Source: Chlamydiota bacterium (lineage in GTDB: Bacteria; Chlamydiota; Chlamydiia; Chlamydiales; Rhabdochlamydiaceae). Taken from it: a DNA stretch of 6,462 nucleotides. Position numbers and translations under genes: made by a program. The notes under the pieces are model-generated. The model did no database searches, had not been told where the DNA came from, and saw only the letters and a list, made by a program, of their open reading frames with translations. Each line of letters begins with the position of its first letter. Position 1 is the stretch's first letter. Positions 1 through 6,399 of this stretch are shown in pieces. The stretch is from assembly GCA_013041585.1 (NCBI GenBank), contig JABEVM010000139.1:1-6462 (forward strand), given 5' to 3'.

Positions 1-76
1 ATATTGCGCTTCGAGTAATCTGCTTACATTAAGATTTTATAAAGGTCGATCATAGTTCAGATTAAGCTTAACCCTG

Positions 77-82
77 TAAGGA
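77..82 (+). promoter_or_regulatory. Shine-Dalgarno site for the GTP cyclohydrolase II fusion gene
   Basis: TAAGGA lies 6 bases before the ATG at 89, a near-ideal distance, and fixes that ATG as the start rather than the second in-frame ATG two codons later. No convincing -35/-10 pair is visible in the 76 bases upstream. The promoter may lie further upstream, outside the window. Confidence 0.75.
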
Positions 83-88
83 TAAGTT

Positions 89-2194
89 ATGAGCATGAAG
101 CTATCCAGCGCAAAAGCCCAAGAAAAATTTTGGGATGTGCTAAACTTAAAAGTAACATCAAAAGACAAATTTACTCCATCCGTAGTAATTGAAAAGCCTT
201 TGATTCAGCAAAAAGTCGAACCTGAAAATTATGTTGAAACAAAAATAGCGACTAAATACGGAGAATTTAATTTTCGCGTTTATGCAGCGATTCATGGAAA
301 GGAAACCGTAGTATTGTGGACGGATAATCTTAATACTGCAGCCCCAGTTCTTGTAAGAGTTCACAGCGAATGCCTAACTGGAGATTTATTCGATAGTTTT
401 AGATGCGATTGTGGGCCTCAATTACATAAGTCTCTTCAGATGATAAATAAAGAAGGTGGGGTGTTAATTTATCTCCGTCAAGAGGGTAGAGGTATAGGGC
501 TTCTTGAAAAAATTAAGACTTATCAACTCCAGTCCAAAGGATATGACACTTTCGAAGCTAACGTAGCTTTAGGACATCGTCCAGATGAAAGATCATACGA
601 GATGGTAAAAACCGTCTTATCTGACTTGAAGATTCAATCTATTCGACTTATTACAAATAATCCATCGAAGATCTCAGAAGTCGCGAAACTCGGTATAAAT
701 GTTGTAGAGCGAGTTCCCGTTGTTATTAAGCCAAATAAGCATAATCGAAAATACTTTAAAACTAAGTGCGATAAATTTCGTCATTGTTTTGATGGGAAAA
801 ATGATATTTATTTTTATCAGTTTCATGCTGAAACTCAAGATCATGTGAAAGAAATTGCCGAATTTGTCAAAGATAAAAAAAGAGATCCTCTTTTGAAAAT
901 TTTTGTAGGAATTACGGCAGATCATTCCACTTTATTGAATGAAAGTGAGATAACTAGAATTGAAAGTATTTGTAATGCTTGTAATTTGTATGAAGATTTT
1001 ATCCCCGTTCTCCATTTTTCATTTAGACATTCGCCTAATGTGATAGAAGCTATAAATTTAATCAATGAACGAATGTCGTTTATTGTTAGACTGCAGATGA
1101 ATGATCTTCCCTCACTGAAGATGAAATACTTCGAACTGGCAGGTAGTTATTTCTCATTGGATATTCCAATTTGTGATGAAAATTTCGATAGCATTCACAA
1201 TAAAAGATTCAGAAATTTTATACGAAAAAGCAATGCATTTTTGTTGCTGGATAATAGTAAGGGTAGAGGTATACAAGAACCTAAAGATTCTCTTTCAAAG
1301 AAAATAGATACAATCCTTGGGTATAGCCTAAAAAACATCGCTATATTTGGTGGATTCGGCCCTAATGAACTTGATACATACTTTGAGCTTAGAAGATACT
1401 ATAGAATTAATTTCTCAATCGATGCAGAGACTAAACTTAAAACGAATGGGCAGGTAGACATTGAGAAGACTCGAGTTTATTTATCCCAACTCATCCGTTT
1501 TGACGATCCTAAACAAAGTAGCATAGATCAAACAAAGTCTTTTTTGAACCAACATCGTAGGTCTGATTGGGATAAGGTTACCATAGAAAACAAAGAGTTT
1601 TTAATACACCCCAATGTTTTTCATGCGGGTGTTTTTCCATCAACATCTTGGTTTGCTGAAAAAGTTAGTAAGATCGTTAAAGGTACAACCCATTTCTGCG
1701 AAGTAGGTTGTGGATCGGGAGTGATTAGCTGCTTTGTAGGAATGAGCAATCCTAAAATTAGAGTAATAGCAACAGACATCAATCCTTTTGCAAGTGAAAA
1801 TACAAAGCTGAATGCTGAGCGTATGAAACTGCAAAAGAGGTTGGAAGTAAAAAAGGGGGATGTGCTGGATAGCATCCCGGAAGGAAGTCTTTTCGATACA
1901 ATTTTCTGGGCGCTCCCTTTTGGATTTCTAGATCCTGGTACGGAAATGGATTTAGAAGATATGCAAGTTTTCGATCCGGGCTATAGAGCAATACGCAAGT
2001 TTTTCCAAACAGCGAGAAAATTTCTAAAGCCAAATGGAAGATTATTAATTGGATTTTCTTCAGATTTAGGGCATTACGATCTTTTAGAAGAAATTGCCAA
2101 AGAATTTAACTTAAAACTTTCTAAAATTGATGAAAGAGCCATGACTGAAGTAGATCAAGTTAAATTTGAAATACTAGAAGGAATTTATTACTAA
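89..2194 (+). CDS. Three-domain fusion: GTP cyclohydrolase II / TrpF-like barrel / SAM methyltransferase
   Basis: Residues about 50-235 match GTP cyclohydrolase II (RibA), which opens GTP to a 2,5-diamino-6-ribosylamino-pyrimidinone 5'-phosphate, releasing formate and pyrophosphate. The zinc cysteines (C95, C106, C108 in SECLTGD and RCDCG), the RQEGRGIGL loop (130-138), Tyr145, Arg168 in PDERS and TNNPSK (189-194) are all present, so this domain should be active. Residues about 236-472 resemble phosphoribosylanthranilate isomerase (TrpF): LLLDNS with Asp388, GGFGPNEL (421-428) and a phosphate-loop-like segment at 443-449. The catalytic Cys expected in the first strand is not seen. Residues about 500-701 form a class I methyltransferase with EVGCGSG (538-544) and acidic Asp563 in ATDINP. 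FWALPFG (606-612) stands where HemK-type enzymes have NPPY. RibA alone is about 200 residues, so this is neither an ordinary riboflavin gene nor the usual RibB-RibA fusion. About 49 extra residues precede the first domain. No signal peptide or membrane segment is visible, so it is probably cytosolic. The end domains are confident, the middle moderate, and the overall product unknown. Confidence 0.9.
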   Translation: MSMKLSSAKAQEKFWDVLNLKVTSKDKFTPSVVIEKPLIQQKVEPENYVETKIATKYGEFNFRVYAAIHGKETVVLWTDNLNTAAPVLVRVHSECLTGDLFDSFRCDCGPQLHKSLQMINKEGGVLIYLRQEGRGIGLLEKIKTYQLQSKGYDTFEANVALGHRPDERSYEMVKTVLSDLKIQSIRLITNNPSKISEVAKLGINVVERVPVVIKPNKHNRKYFKTKCDKFRHCFDGKNDIYFYQFHAETQDHVKEIAEFVKDKKRDPLLKIFVGITADHSTLLNESEITRIESICNACNLYEDFIPVLHFSFRHSPNVIEAINLINERMSFIVRLQMNDLPSLKMKYFELAGSYFSLDIPICDENFDSIHNKRFRNFIRKSNAFLLLDNSKGRGIQEPKDSLSKKIDTILGYSLKNIAIFGGFGPNELDTYFELRRYYRINFSIDAETKLKTNGQVDIEKTRVYLSQLIRFDDPKQSSIDQTKSFLNQHRRSDWDKVTIENKEFLIHPNVFHAGVFPSTSWFAEKVSKIVKGTTHFCEVGCGSGVISCFVGMSNPKIRVIATDINPFASENTKLNAERMKLQKRLEVKKGDVLDSIPEGSLFDTIFWALPFGFLDPGTEMDLEDMQVFDPGYRAIRKFFQTARKFLKPNGRLLIGFSSDLGHYDLLEEIAKEFNLKLSKIDERAMTEVDQVKFEILEGIYY

Positions 2195-2216
2195 TTGCTG
2201 TGTAATTTTCGCAATT
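2193..2216. repeat. Short inverted repeat between the two methyltransferase-encoding genes
   Basis: AATTGC (2193-2198) and GCAATT (2211-2216) can pair as a 6-bp stem with a 12-base loop, starting within the stop codon of the fusion gene. No T-run follows, so it is not a convincing terminator. It sits directly before the ATG at 2218 and would hinder ribosome access there, which slightly favours the later start at 2242. It could be chance in AT-rich DNA. Confidence 0.3.
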
Positions 2217-2241
2217 TATGAACCTTACGTCTGAGAGAAAT

Positions 2242-2973
2242 ATGAGTTTAGATGCAATTGTTTACCATTCAGAAGAGAATAAATCAGTTACACAAGCTAT
2301 CCAATATTCTAAAACTCATGATTCAAGCCATAGGTTTCTAGCTTACAAAAATATTCCTGCGCTTTTAAACAAATATAGCTATGGAAAGAAAGCTTTAGAC
2401 TATGGAACCGGAACAGGATATTCAGCGCAATTTCTTCTTGAAATTGGTTTTGACGTGACCGGTGTAGATGTTAGTAAAGAAATGTTATTACAAGCTCAAG
2501 TAAACTATCCTCATCTTCCATTTCATCAGATTCAAAATAAAGAAATTCCAATTACTTCTGATACTTTTGATGTAGTGTTTTCAAGTTTTGTTCTGTTTGA
2601 AATGGGATCAGAAGATGAGATTGTTAGTTATCTAAAAGAAGCCAAAAGGGTAATGAAAGAAAACGGGGTATTAGTAGCGGTAACAGGTAGTGAAAACTTC
2701 CACTCACCCTCTAAAAATTGGCTCAGTTTTCGAACTGATTTTCCCCAAAATCTTAATCCCAAAAGTGGCAGCTTAGTAAAGCTATATCATCGAGAATCCG
2801 ACATGGAATTTACAGACTATTACTGGACTGAAGCTGATTATCGCAACTTTTTCACTAAAGCTGGGTTCCATTTGGAAGAAGTTATTTATCCGTTAGGAGA
2901 AAAAGACGAGCCTTATGTTTGGTGTGATGAATATACTTGCTCCCCATTTATCATTTTCGTAGCTAAAAAATAA
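2242..2973 (+). CDS. Class I SAM-dependent methyltransferase, possibly ToxA-like N-methyltransferase
   Basis: This is a 243-residue cytosolic methyltransferase that transfers a methyl group from S-adenosylmethionine to an unknown small molecule. The SAM-binding motif DYGTGTGY (53-60) is followed by VDVS with Asp76, which should bind the SAM ribose, and by TFDVVFSSFVLFEM (motif IV region, about 108-121). VMKENGVLV (137-145) fits motif VI. The C-terminal part (DYYWTEADY, GEKDEPYVW, SPFIIFVAKK) resembles small-molecule methyltransferases rather than RNA or protein enzymes. I chose ATG 2242 because GAGAG lies just upstream. An in-frame ATG at 2218 would add eight residues but has no ribosome site. 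The gene starts 47 bases after the fusion gene with no terminator between, so co-transcription is likely and the substrate may come from the GTP-derived pathway upstream. In size and neighbourhood it resembles ToxA of toxoflavin clusters. That comparison is from memory, not an alignment. UbiE-like or other small-molecule methyltransferases are alternatives. Confidence 0.85.
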   Translation: MSLDAIVYHSEENKSVTQAIQYSKTHDSSHRFLAYKNIPALLNKYSYGKKALDYGTGTGYSAQFLLEIGFDVTGVDVSKEMLLQAQVNYPHLPFHQIQNKEIPITSDTFDVVFSSFVLFEMGSEDEIVSYLKEAKRVMKENGVLVAVTGSENFHSPSKNWLSFRTDFPQNLNPKSGSLVKLYHRESDMEFTDYYWTEADYRNFFTKAGFHLEEVIYPLGEKDEPYVWCDEYTCSPFIIFVAKK

Positions 2974-2993
2974 GAGAACTTTTCTATTCTCTT
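2965..2993 (-). terminator. Probable intrinsic terminator of the MFS transporter gene
   Basis: AAGAGAA (2972-2978) and TTCTCTT (2987-2993) form a 7-bp stem with an 8-base loop. Read on the minus strand the stem is followed by A and then T6 (A6 at 2965-2970 on the plus strand), the expected layout for a terminator after the transporter gene. The stem is AT-rich and weak. It overlaps the last codons and stop of the methyltransferase gene. On the plus strand it lacks a good T-run, so it probably acts mainly in the minus direction. Confidence 0.5.
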
Positions 2994-3008
2994 TATGTCA
3001 ATTGATCA

Positions 3009-4262
3009 TCAATCATCCTTTATAAAAAAGAACGAAATATAAGAAATAAGTGCTGCAATAGAAAGTATTATTGAACAGGCAGCAATTGTTCCCCAAGAGT
3101 GCGCGAAGAAAACTGCTACTGGAGGAACGAGACTTACTAGAATACTGTCGCAAAGATTGAAGCTTAGCCCCACCCCTGTGTAACGAACCGACGTTGGAAA
3201 TAATTGAGCTATTAGAGACGGAATTAGCGAAAAATGGACTGAAATTAACACTACAAATATGAATATTGTAATAACAGTTATTGGTAATGGGGCCCCTGTC
3301 AACGTTCTATACAGAGGGTAACTGATTACTATTATTCCAGCGGCACTCCATTTGAGCATTTTTAAACTGCCAAATTTATCACCAAGTTTTCCAAAAATCG
3401 GCATCAGTAAAAATGACAAAAATAGCATTATTGAAACTATTAACAAATGCTCTGAATAATCAAATGAGACTATTTTTACATTATAAAGGACTGGAATCAT
3501 AGCTAACATCACATAGCCGACGATCTCCAAAACAGAAAAACAGAATCCTTTGATTACATTTTTTTTATGCTTCCATATTGTTTCAGAAGCATGTGAAATT
3601 TTCTGCAGTAATCTATTCTCTTTTAATTGAATAAATGAGGGAGTTTCCTCCAATCTACTACGTAGCAATAGTCCAAGAAGACCTAATAGTCCACCAAAAA
3701 TGAAAGATAGCCGCCATCCCCAGTTTATGAGAAATTCATGAGACATATAGTTTTTCATTAATGTACATTCCGCAATTGCTACTATACTTCCAAGTGTTGG
3801 GCCAATAAGAGAAAAGCTCGTTACAAACTTTTTATTTCTTGGCGCTGCCGATTCATACAAGTAACATATTGCTCCCGGTAATTCTCCTCCTGCAGGTAGA
3901 TTTTGAAAAATTCGACATATAGCAAGGAGAATGCCAGACCAATAACCAATCTCTGCATATAGGGGAATAAAGCCAATGCAGAAAGTTGGAATAGACATAA
4001 TAACTATAGAAAAGACAAATACCTTTTTTCGCCCATATTTATCTCCTATAAGACCAAATATGAACCCGCCAATTGGTCTAGCTAGAAAACCTATGGAAAA
4101 AACTAATAGCGCATCAATAAGTTCAACGAGATCGGATTTAGAACAGAAAAAAAGCTGCGATATTATGGGAGCCCAATAAATGTAGAGAATTAATTCATAC
4201 CATTCTAATGTACTTCCCAGGGTAATTGAACTAATTAAGGAACGAGTTTTTTTTTGGAGCAT
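3009..4262 (-). CDS. MFS transporter, metabolite:H+ symporter (ProP/MHS) family
   Basis: This is a 417-residue inner-membrane transporter with about 12 hydrophobic helices. MHS-family marks are seen in order (residue numbers from the ATG at 4262). STLEWYE (about 17-23) falls at the first helix. ARPIGG is followed by GDKYGRKK (about 73-80), the MFS motif A between helices 2 and 3. QNLPAGGELPGA (about 120-131) matches the ProP GGE region. WGWRLSF with RLEETPSF (about 203-210) closes the first half. A second motif-A-like GDKFG (about 294-298) and FPTSVRYTGVGLSFNL (about 355-370) occur in the second half. Family members import osmolytes, dicarboxylates or other small molecules with protons; the substrate cannot be read from sequence. 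The ATG at 4262 is preferred; a GTG at 4271 would add three residues, and neither has a strong ribosome site. Codons 3-5 lie in an A9 run. The gene is convergent with the methyltransferase and divergent from the protease, so it is its own transcription unit. Confidence 0.9.
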   Translation of the reverse strand: MLQKKTRSLISSITLGSTLEWYELILYIYWAPIISQLFFCSKSDLVELIDALLVFSIGFLARPIGGFIFGLIGDKYGRKKVFVFSIVIMSIPTFCIGFIPLYAEIGYWSGILLAICRIFQNLPAGGELPGAICYLYESAAPRNKKFVTSFSLIGPTLGSIVAIAECTLMKNYMSHEFLINWGWRLSFIFGGLLGLLGLLLRSRLEETPSFIQLKENRLLQKISHASETIWKHKKNVIKGFCFSVLEIVGYVMLAMIPVLYNVKIVSFDYSEHLLIVSIMLFLSFLLMPIFGKLGDKFGSLKMLKWSAAGIIVISYPLYRTLTGAPLPITVITIFIFVVLISVHFSLIPSLIAQLFPTSVRYTGVGLSFNLCDSILVSLVPPVAVFFAHSWGTIAACSIILSIAALISYISFFFIKDD

Positions 4263-4332
4263 AGAATGCACTTTTATATAAGAAAGCTCATCTTTTTATG
4301 TATCTTATAGTTTTTTGTACGTCCATATAAAA

Positions 4333-4361
4333 ATTTTATCTTCTATTTTTTTATCGAGCAA
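4333..4361 (-). promoter_or_regulatory. Putative sigma70-like promoter for the MFS transporter gene
   Basis: On the minus strand TTGCTC (4361-4356) and TAAAAT (4338-4333) are separated by exactly 17 bases, close to the sigma70 consensus. The -10 element lies about 70 bases before the ATG at 4262. In such AT-rich DNA good matches arise by chance, so this is a prediction. Confidence 0.4.
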
Positions 4362-4529
4362 GGAAAGATTTTCATTTCCAGGCGCTAAAAACATCTATTA
4401 ATCTTATATAGGATAGCAGTACTTGTATTCGTCACATGTTCGAGGGAGAAGATGGAAGATGAGTAATTTTCAAAAAACTTTTCTTTAATGAATCTTAACA
4501 GATAAAATCGTAATGTTCTTGCTTTCGAC

Positions 4530-4565
4530 GAGCTTTTCCAAAGGTTTAGTAAAACTCTTTTTTTT
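4530..4565 (+). terminator. Terminator-like hairpin upstream of the protease gene
   Basis: GAGCTTTT (4530-4537) pairs with AAAACTC (4551-4557), with one bulged C, and T8 follows (4558-4565). This is the form of a Rho-independent terminator, though the stem is weak. No plus-strand gene ends just before it; the nearest plus-strand gene upstream ends at 2973. It could end a small RNA or a leader transcript of the protease gene, or be a chance fold. Confidence 0.35.
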
Positions 4566-4588
4566 GTTTAGTTTGTTGAAGGTATATA
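4561..4588 (+). promoter_or_regulatory. Weak putative promoter for the protease gene
   Basis: TTTTTG (4561-4566) and TATATA (4583-4588) are 16 bases apart, about 70 bases before the ATG at 4660. The -35 match is poor and overlaps the T-run of the hairpin just upstream, so a terminator and a promoter element share bases here. Confidence 0.28.
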
Positions 4589-4647
4589 GGCCTGTAGAAA
4601 AATGAATCTCGAACAAGAACATAAAAATAGAAAAATACTTGAATGAC

Positions 4648-4652
4648 AAGGA
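4648..4652 (+). promoter_or_regulatory. Shine-Dalgarno site that sets the protease start
   Basis: AAGGA lies 7 bases before the ATG at 4660. It argues against the in-frame TTG at 4639, which would place this site inside the coding sequence and has no ribosome site of its own. Confidence 0.75.
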
Positions 4653-4659
4653 TGTCTTT

Positions 4660-6390
4660 ATGAGCACTACCTTAAAAAGGGTTAGTAGTTTACCAGATAT
4701 GAGAGCAAATATCGCTTTGGATCCTACAAGTCCACAGAAATCTTCTCCGACTGCTTTACAAAGAATTTCCGATTTTGGTGAGACTGTACAAACCAGGAGC
4801 GCAGATCTTAAACAAAAAGCCGTAGAGGCAGCTCCTACGAAATTAGATACTTCTGAGGTCTTTGATATAATAAGAAAAGGCATTTGCGTAATTTCTGGGG
4901 AGCGTACTAAAGGAACGGGCTTTTTATATGGTGGGGTATGGATTACATCTTTCCATGTCATTGAAGGTGAAATTCGTCGGGAAATGACACTGCAAGCCGG
5001 AAAAATGGTTGAATATAGAGCAACAACGGAAAAAGTTCGTGTTGAATTTCAAGGTAAGCTTCATGAGGTGTACTTTCCTGTGCCCACTTATGATTATAAT
5101 ACTGCGCCTTTCAAGAGAATAGATATCAGCTATTTGCCAAATGCTTCTGAAGAATATCTCAATGCACGAAATGGGGCGCGTGAAGCCATAGACAACTATT
5201 TCGAGAAATGTAGAAAGCTTGATATGATTACACTACAAGTCCCTACCATTGATCTAGAAGATTCCTTTGAAATCATTGATGATAGCTTTGTTATTAAAGA
5301 GGGTATGAAAGTGTACTTTGGGGGATATCCTTTTTCCCAAAGTTCCGTAACTTTTGGGAAAGGGTCGATCTCTTCAATCGAAAGAGATCCTGTTTTTGGT
5401 GTTCAGCATTTTATTATTGAAGGCACTTCTGTAGCGGGTAACTCTGGAAGCCCTGTTTTCATTCAATTTAAGGGAAAAGTCTATCTTGTAGGAATGGTGG
5501 TTGCTCAAGTTGCAAACTGGGGAGCAGATCTAAATGAAACATTTAGCTGGATGGACACTTTTAAATCACTCAATAGGCTTCAGGGAAATTCTTTAGCTCT
5601 TCATGGCGCGAATGGTAAAGAAGCCACGTTCCATTTTGATGAGTTGGTTTTTCAAAGTCTCCTTGGTCTTAAGAGCAACATCTCTACAGGAATTGGAAAA
5701 GTTATCGACATTAGATGCCTTGCTAAATTACGTAATGCAGAGATTCCTGAAAAGGATGTACATGAGCGCAGTAAGGAAGGGGAAATTCCCATCACTACCT
5801 CTCAAAAACCGATAAAACGTGTAGTAATCAAGAATACTGAAATATTAAATCCCATAGGAATGAGAGCGATTAATGGAAAAGAGATTCGTAGAGATGCAAA
5901 AGAAAGAGATATAGATATTTCTTTTACGTACAAGGATGGACGATCTATGAATGCAAGATATGAGATTTCTCCAAGTCCTCATGAAGACGAAACGGACAAA
6001 AAATATAAAAACGATGAAGGCGCCCTATATCAGGCCGCACTTGATACTTGGGCGAGGCAGTTTAATCCGGAAGAGCCTTTTCCCGGACAGTTTACGTTTA
6101 AAGCCTATGGGCATGAATTCAAAGCAACCCAAGAATCGCTTTCTACAGAAGAGATAGAGATAAGAATAGAAGAAGCAGTACAATCCATAATTAGAAATAT
6201 CGAACGTCTTGGGCAAATTCCCTCAGCTATAAAATTTGCTAATAAGAAGAATGGAAACCACTCAGATGTATATAAGGAAAGCGTAAGGGTGCTTAGAGAA
6301 AAAATTGAATCAGTGAATCTGAAATTTCCCGAGAATGAGTACACAGTTGGGTTGTATGGATTACTTGATGATGCGATTAGAGGCGAGTAA
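4660..6390 (+). CDS. Trypsin-like serine protease domain protein with uncharacterised C-terminal region
   Basis: This 576-residue protein carries an S1-type (chymotrypsin-fold) protease domain at about residues 72-300. A GTGFLY strand (85-90) leads to the catalytic His99 in WITSFHVIEG. Asp155 in RIDISYL is the likely triad Asp, and Ser262 in VAGNSGSPVF is the nucleophile. The VGMVVA strand follows, as in HtrA-like proteases. The His-Asp gap holds extra sequence, and about 40 residues rich in acidic and aromatic positions follow the Asp. No signal peptide or membrane segment is visible, so it is cytosolic or secreted by a signal-independent route. The Ser/Thr/Pro-rich N-terminus (1-60) would suit a type III-type secretion signal, but that is inference. 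The C-terminal part (about 310-576) is charged and mixed alpha/beta; it shows no convincing PDZ domain and matches no family I recognise, so it may bind substrate or partners. The ATG at 4660 has a strong ribosome site. The gene stands alone between a divergent transporter and its own terminator. The substrate is unknown. Confidence 0.85.
   Translation: MSTTLKRVSSLPDMRANIALDPTSPQKSSPTALQRISDFGETVQTRSADLKQKAVEAAPTKLDTSEVFDIIRKGICVISGERTKGTGFLYGGVWITSFHVIEGEIRREMTLQAGKMVEYRATTEKVRVEFQGKLHEVYFPVPTYDYNTAPFKRIDISYLPNASEEYLNARNGAREAIDNYFEKCRKLDMITLQVPTIDLEDSFEIIDDSFVIKEGMKVYFGGYPFSQSSVTFGKGSISSIERDPVFGVQHFIIEGTSVAGNSGSPVFIQFKGKVYLVGMVVAQVANWGADLNETFSWMDTFKSLNRLQGNSLALHGANGKEATFHFDELVFQSLLGLKSNISTGIGKVIDIRCLAKLRNAEIPEKDVHERSKEGEIPITTSQKPIKRVVIKNTEILNPIGMRAINGKEIRRDAKERDIDISFTYKDGRSMNARYEISPSPHEDETDKKYKNDEGALYQAALDTWARQFNPEEPFPGQFTFKAYGHEFKATQESLSTEEIEIRIEEAVQSIIRNIERLGQIPSAIKFANKKNGNHSDVYKESVRVLREKIESVNLKFPENEYTVGLYGLLDDAIRGE
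5367..5389. repeat. Perfect 8-bp inverted repeat inside the protease gene
   Basis: GATCTCTT (5367-5374) and AAGAGATC (5382-5389) flank a 7-base loop. An overlapping alternative pairing, TCGAT (5365-5369) with ATCGA (5377-5381), also exists. It lies in the codons for the stretch between the His/Asp half of the protease domain and the Ser nucleophile. It may only reflect codon choice for SISSIERDP. Confidence 0.35.
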
Positions 6391-6399
6391 TTTTTTTTT
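6361..6399 (+). terminator. Rho-independent terminator of the protease gene
   Basis: TTACTTG (6361-6367) pairs with CGAGTAA (6384-6390) through one G-U pair, around a 16-base loop, and T9 follows at once (6391-6399). A-T pairing at 6360/6391 can extend the stem. The stop codon forms the 3' foot of the stem, so the terminator is nested in the last ten codons. Confidence 0.55.

Larger units (their letters stand above)
4272..4659. other. Divergent intergenic region between the transporter and protease genes
   Basis: About 390 bases with no convincing protein gene on either strand. They hold the putative transporter promoter, a terminator-like hairpin at 4530-4565, a weak plus-strand promoter and the protease ribosome site. 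Near 4404-4414 there is a TATATAGGAT string that could be a plus-strand -10 element, but I see no matching -35. A minus-strand open frame entering from the protease gene (4961 down to 4485) is a shadow without coding character. Confidence 0.6.

Noticed and set aside
1..76. A promoter for the fusion gene (TTACAT at 24-29 with CATAGT at 51-56)
   Set aside because: The spacing is 21 bases and both boxes are poor; no better pair is visible.
89..793. Calling the first gene ribA for ordinary riboflavin synthesis
   Set aside because: The extra TrpF-like and methyltransferase domains and the absence of ribB, ribD, ribE or ribH nearby make a specialised role more likely, so no rib symbol is given.
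3001..3013. ATTGAT-C-ATCAAT inverted repeat at the end of the transporter gene
   Set aside because: The one-base centre cannot form a hairpin loop, and a short AT-rich palindrome like this is expected by chance.
4602..4646. A 14-codon open frame (MNLEQEHKNRKILE) ending just before the protease ribosome site, as a possible leader peptide
   Set aside because: It has no ribosome site, no run of regulatory codons, and frames this short are common by chance in such DNA.
4639..4659. TTG at 4639 as the protease start, adding seven residues
   Set aside because: The AAGGA at 4648-4652 is ideally placed for the ATG at 4660, and nothing comparable precedes the TTG.
4485..4961. Minus-strand open frame of 158 codons overlapping the protease start
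   Set aside because: It lies opposite a protein with a clear protease domain, has no recognisable motif and no ribosome site, so it is a shadow.
5815..5905. A PDZ-like string (INGKEI) in the protease C-terminal region
   Set aside because: There is no GLGF-type carboxylate loop before it and the surrounding pattern does not fit a PDZ domain; the short likeness is not enough.
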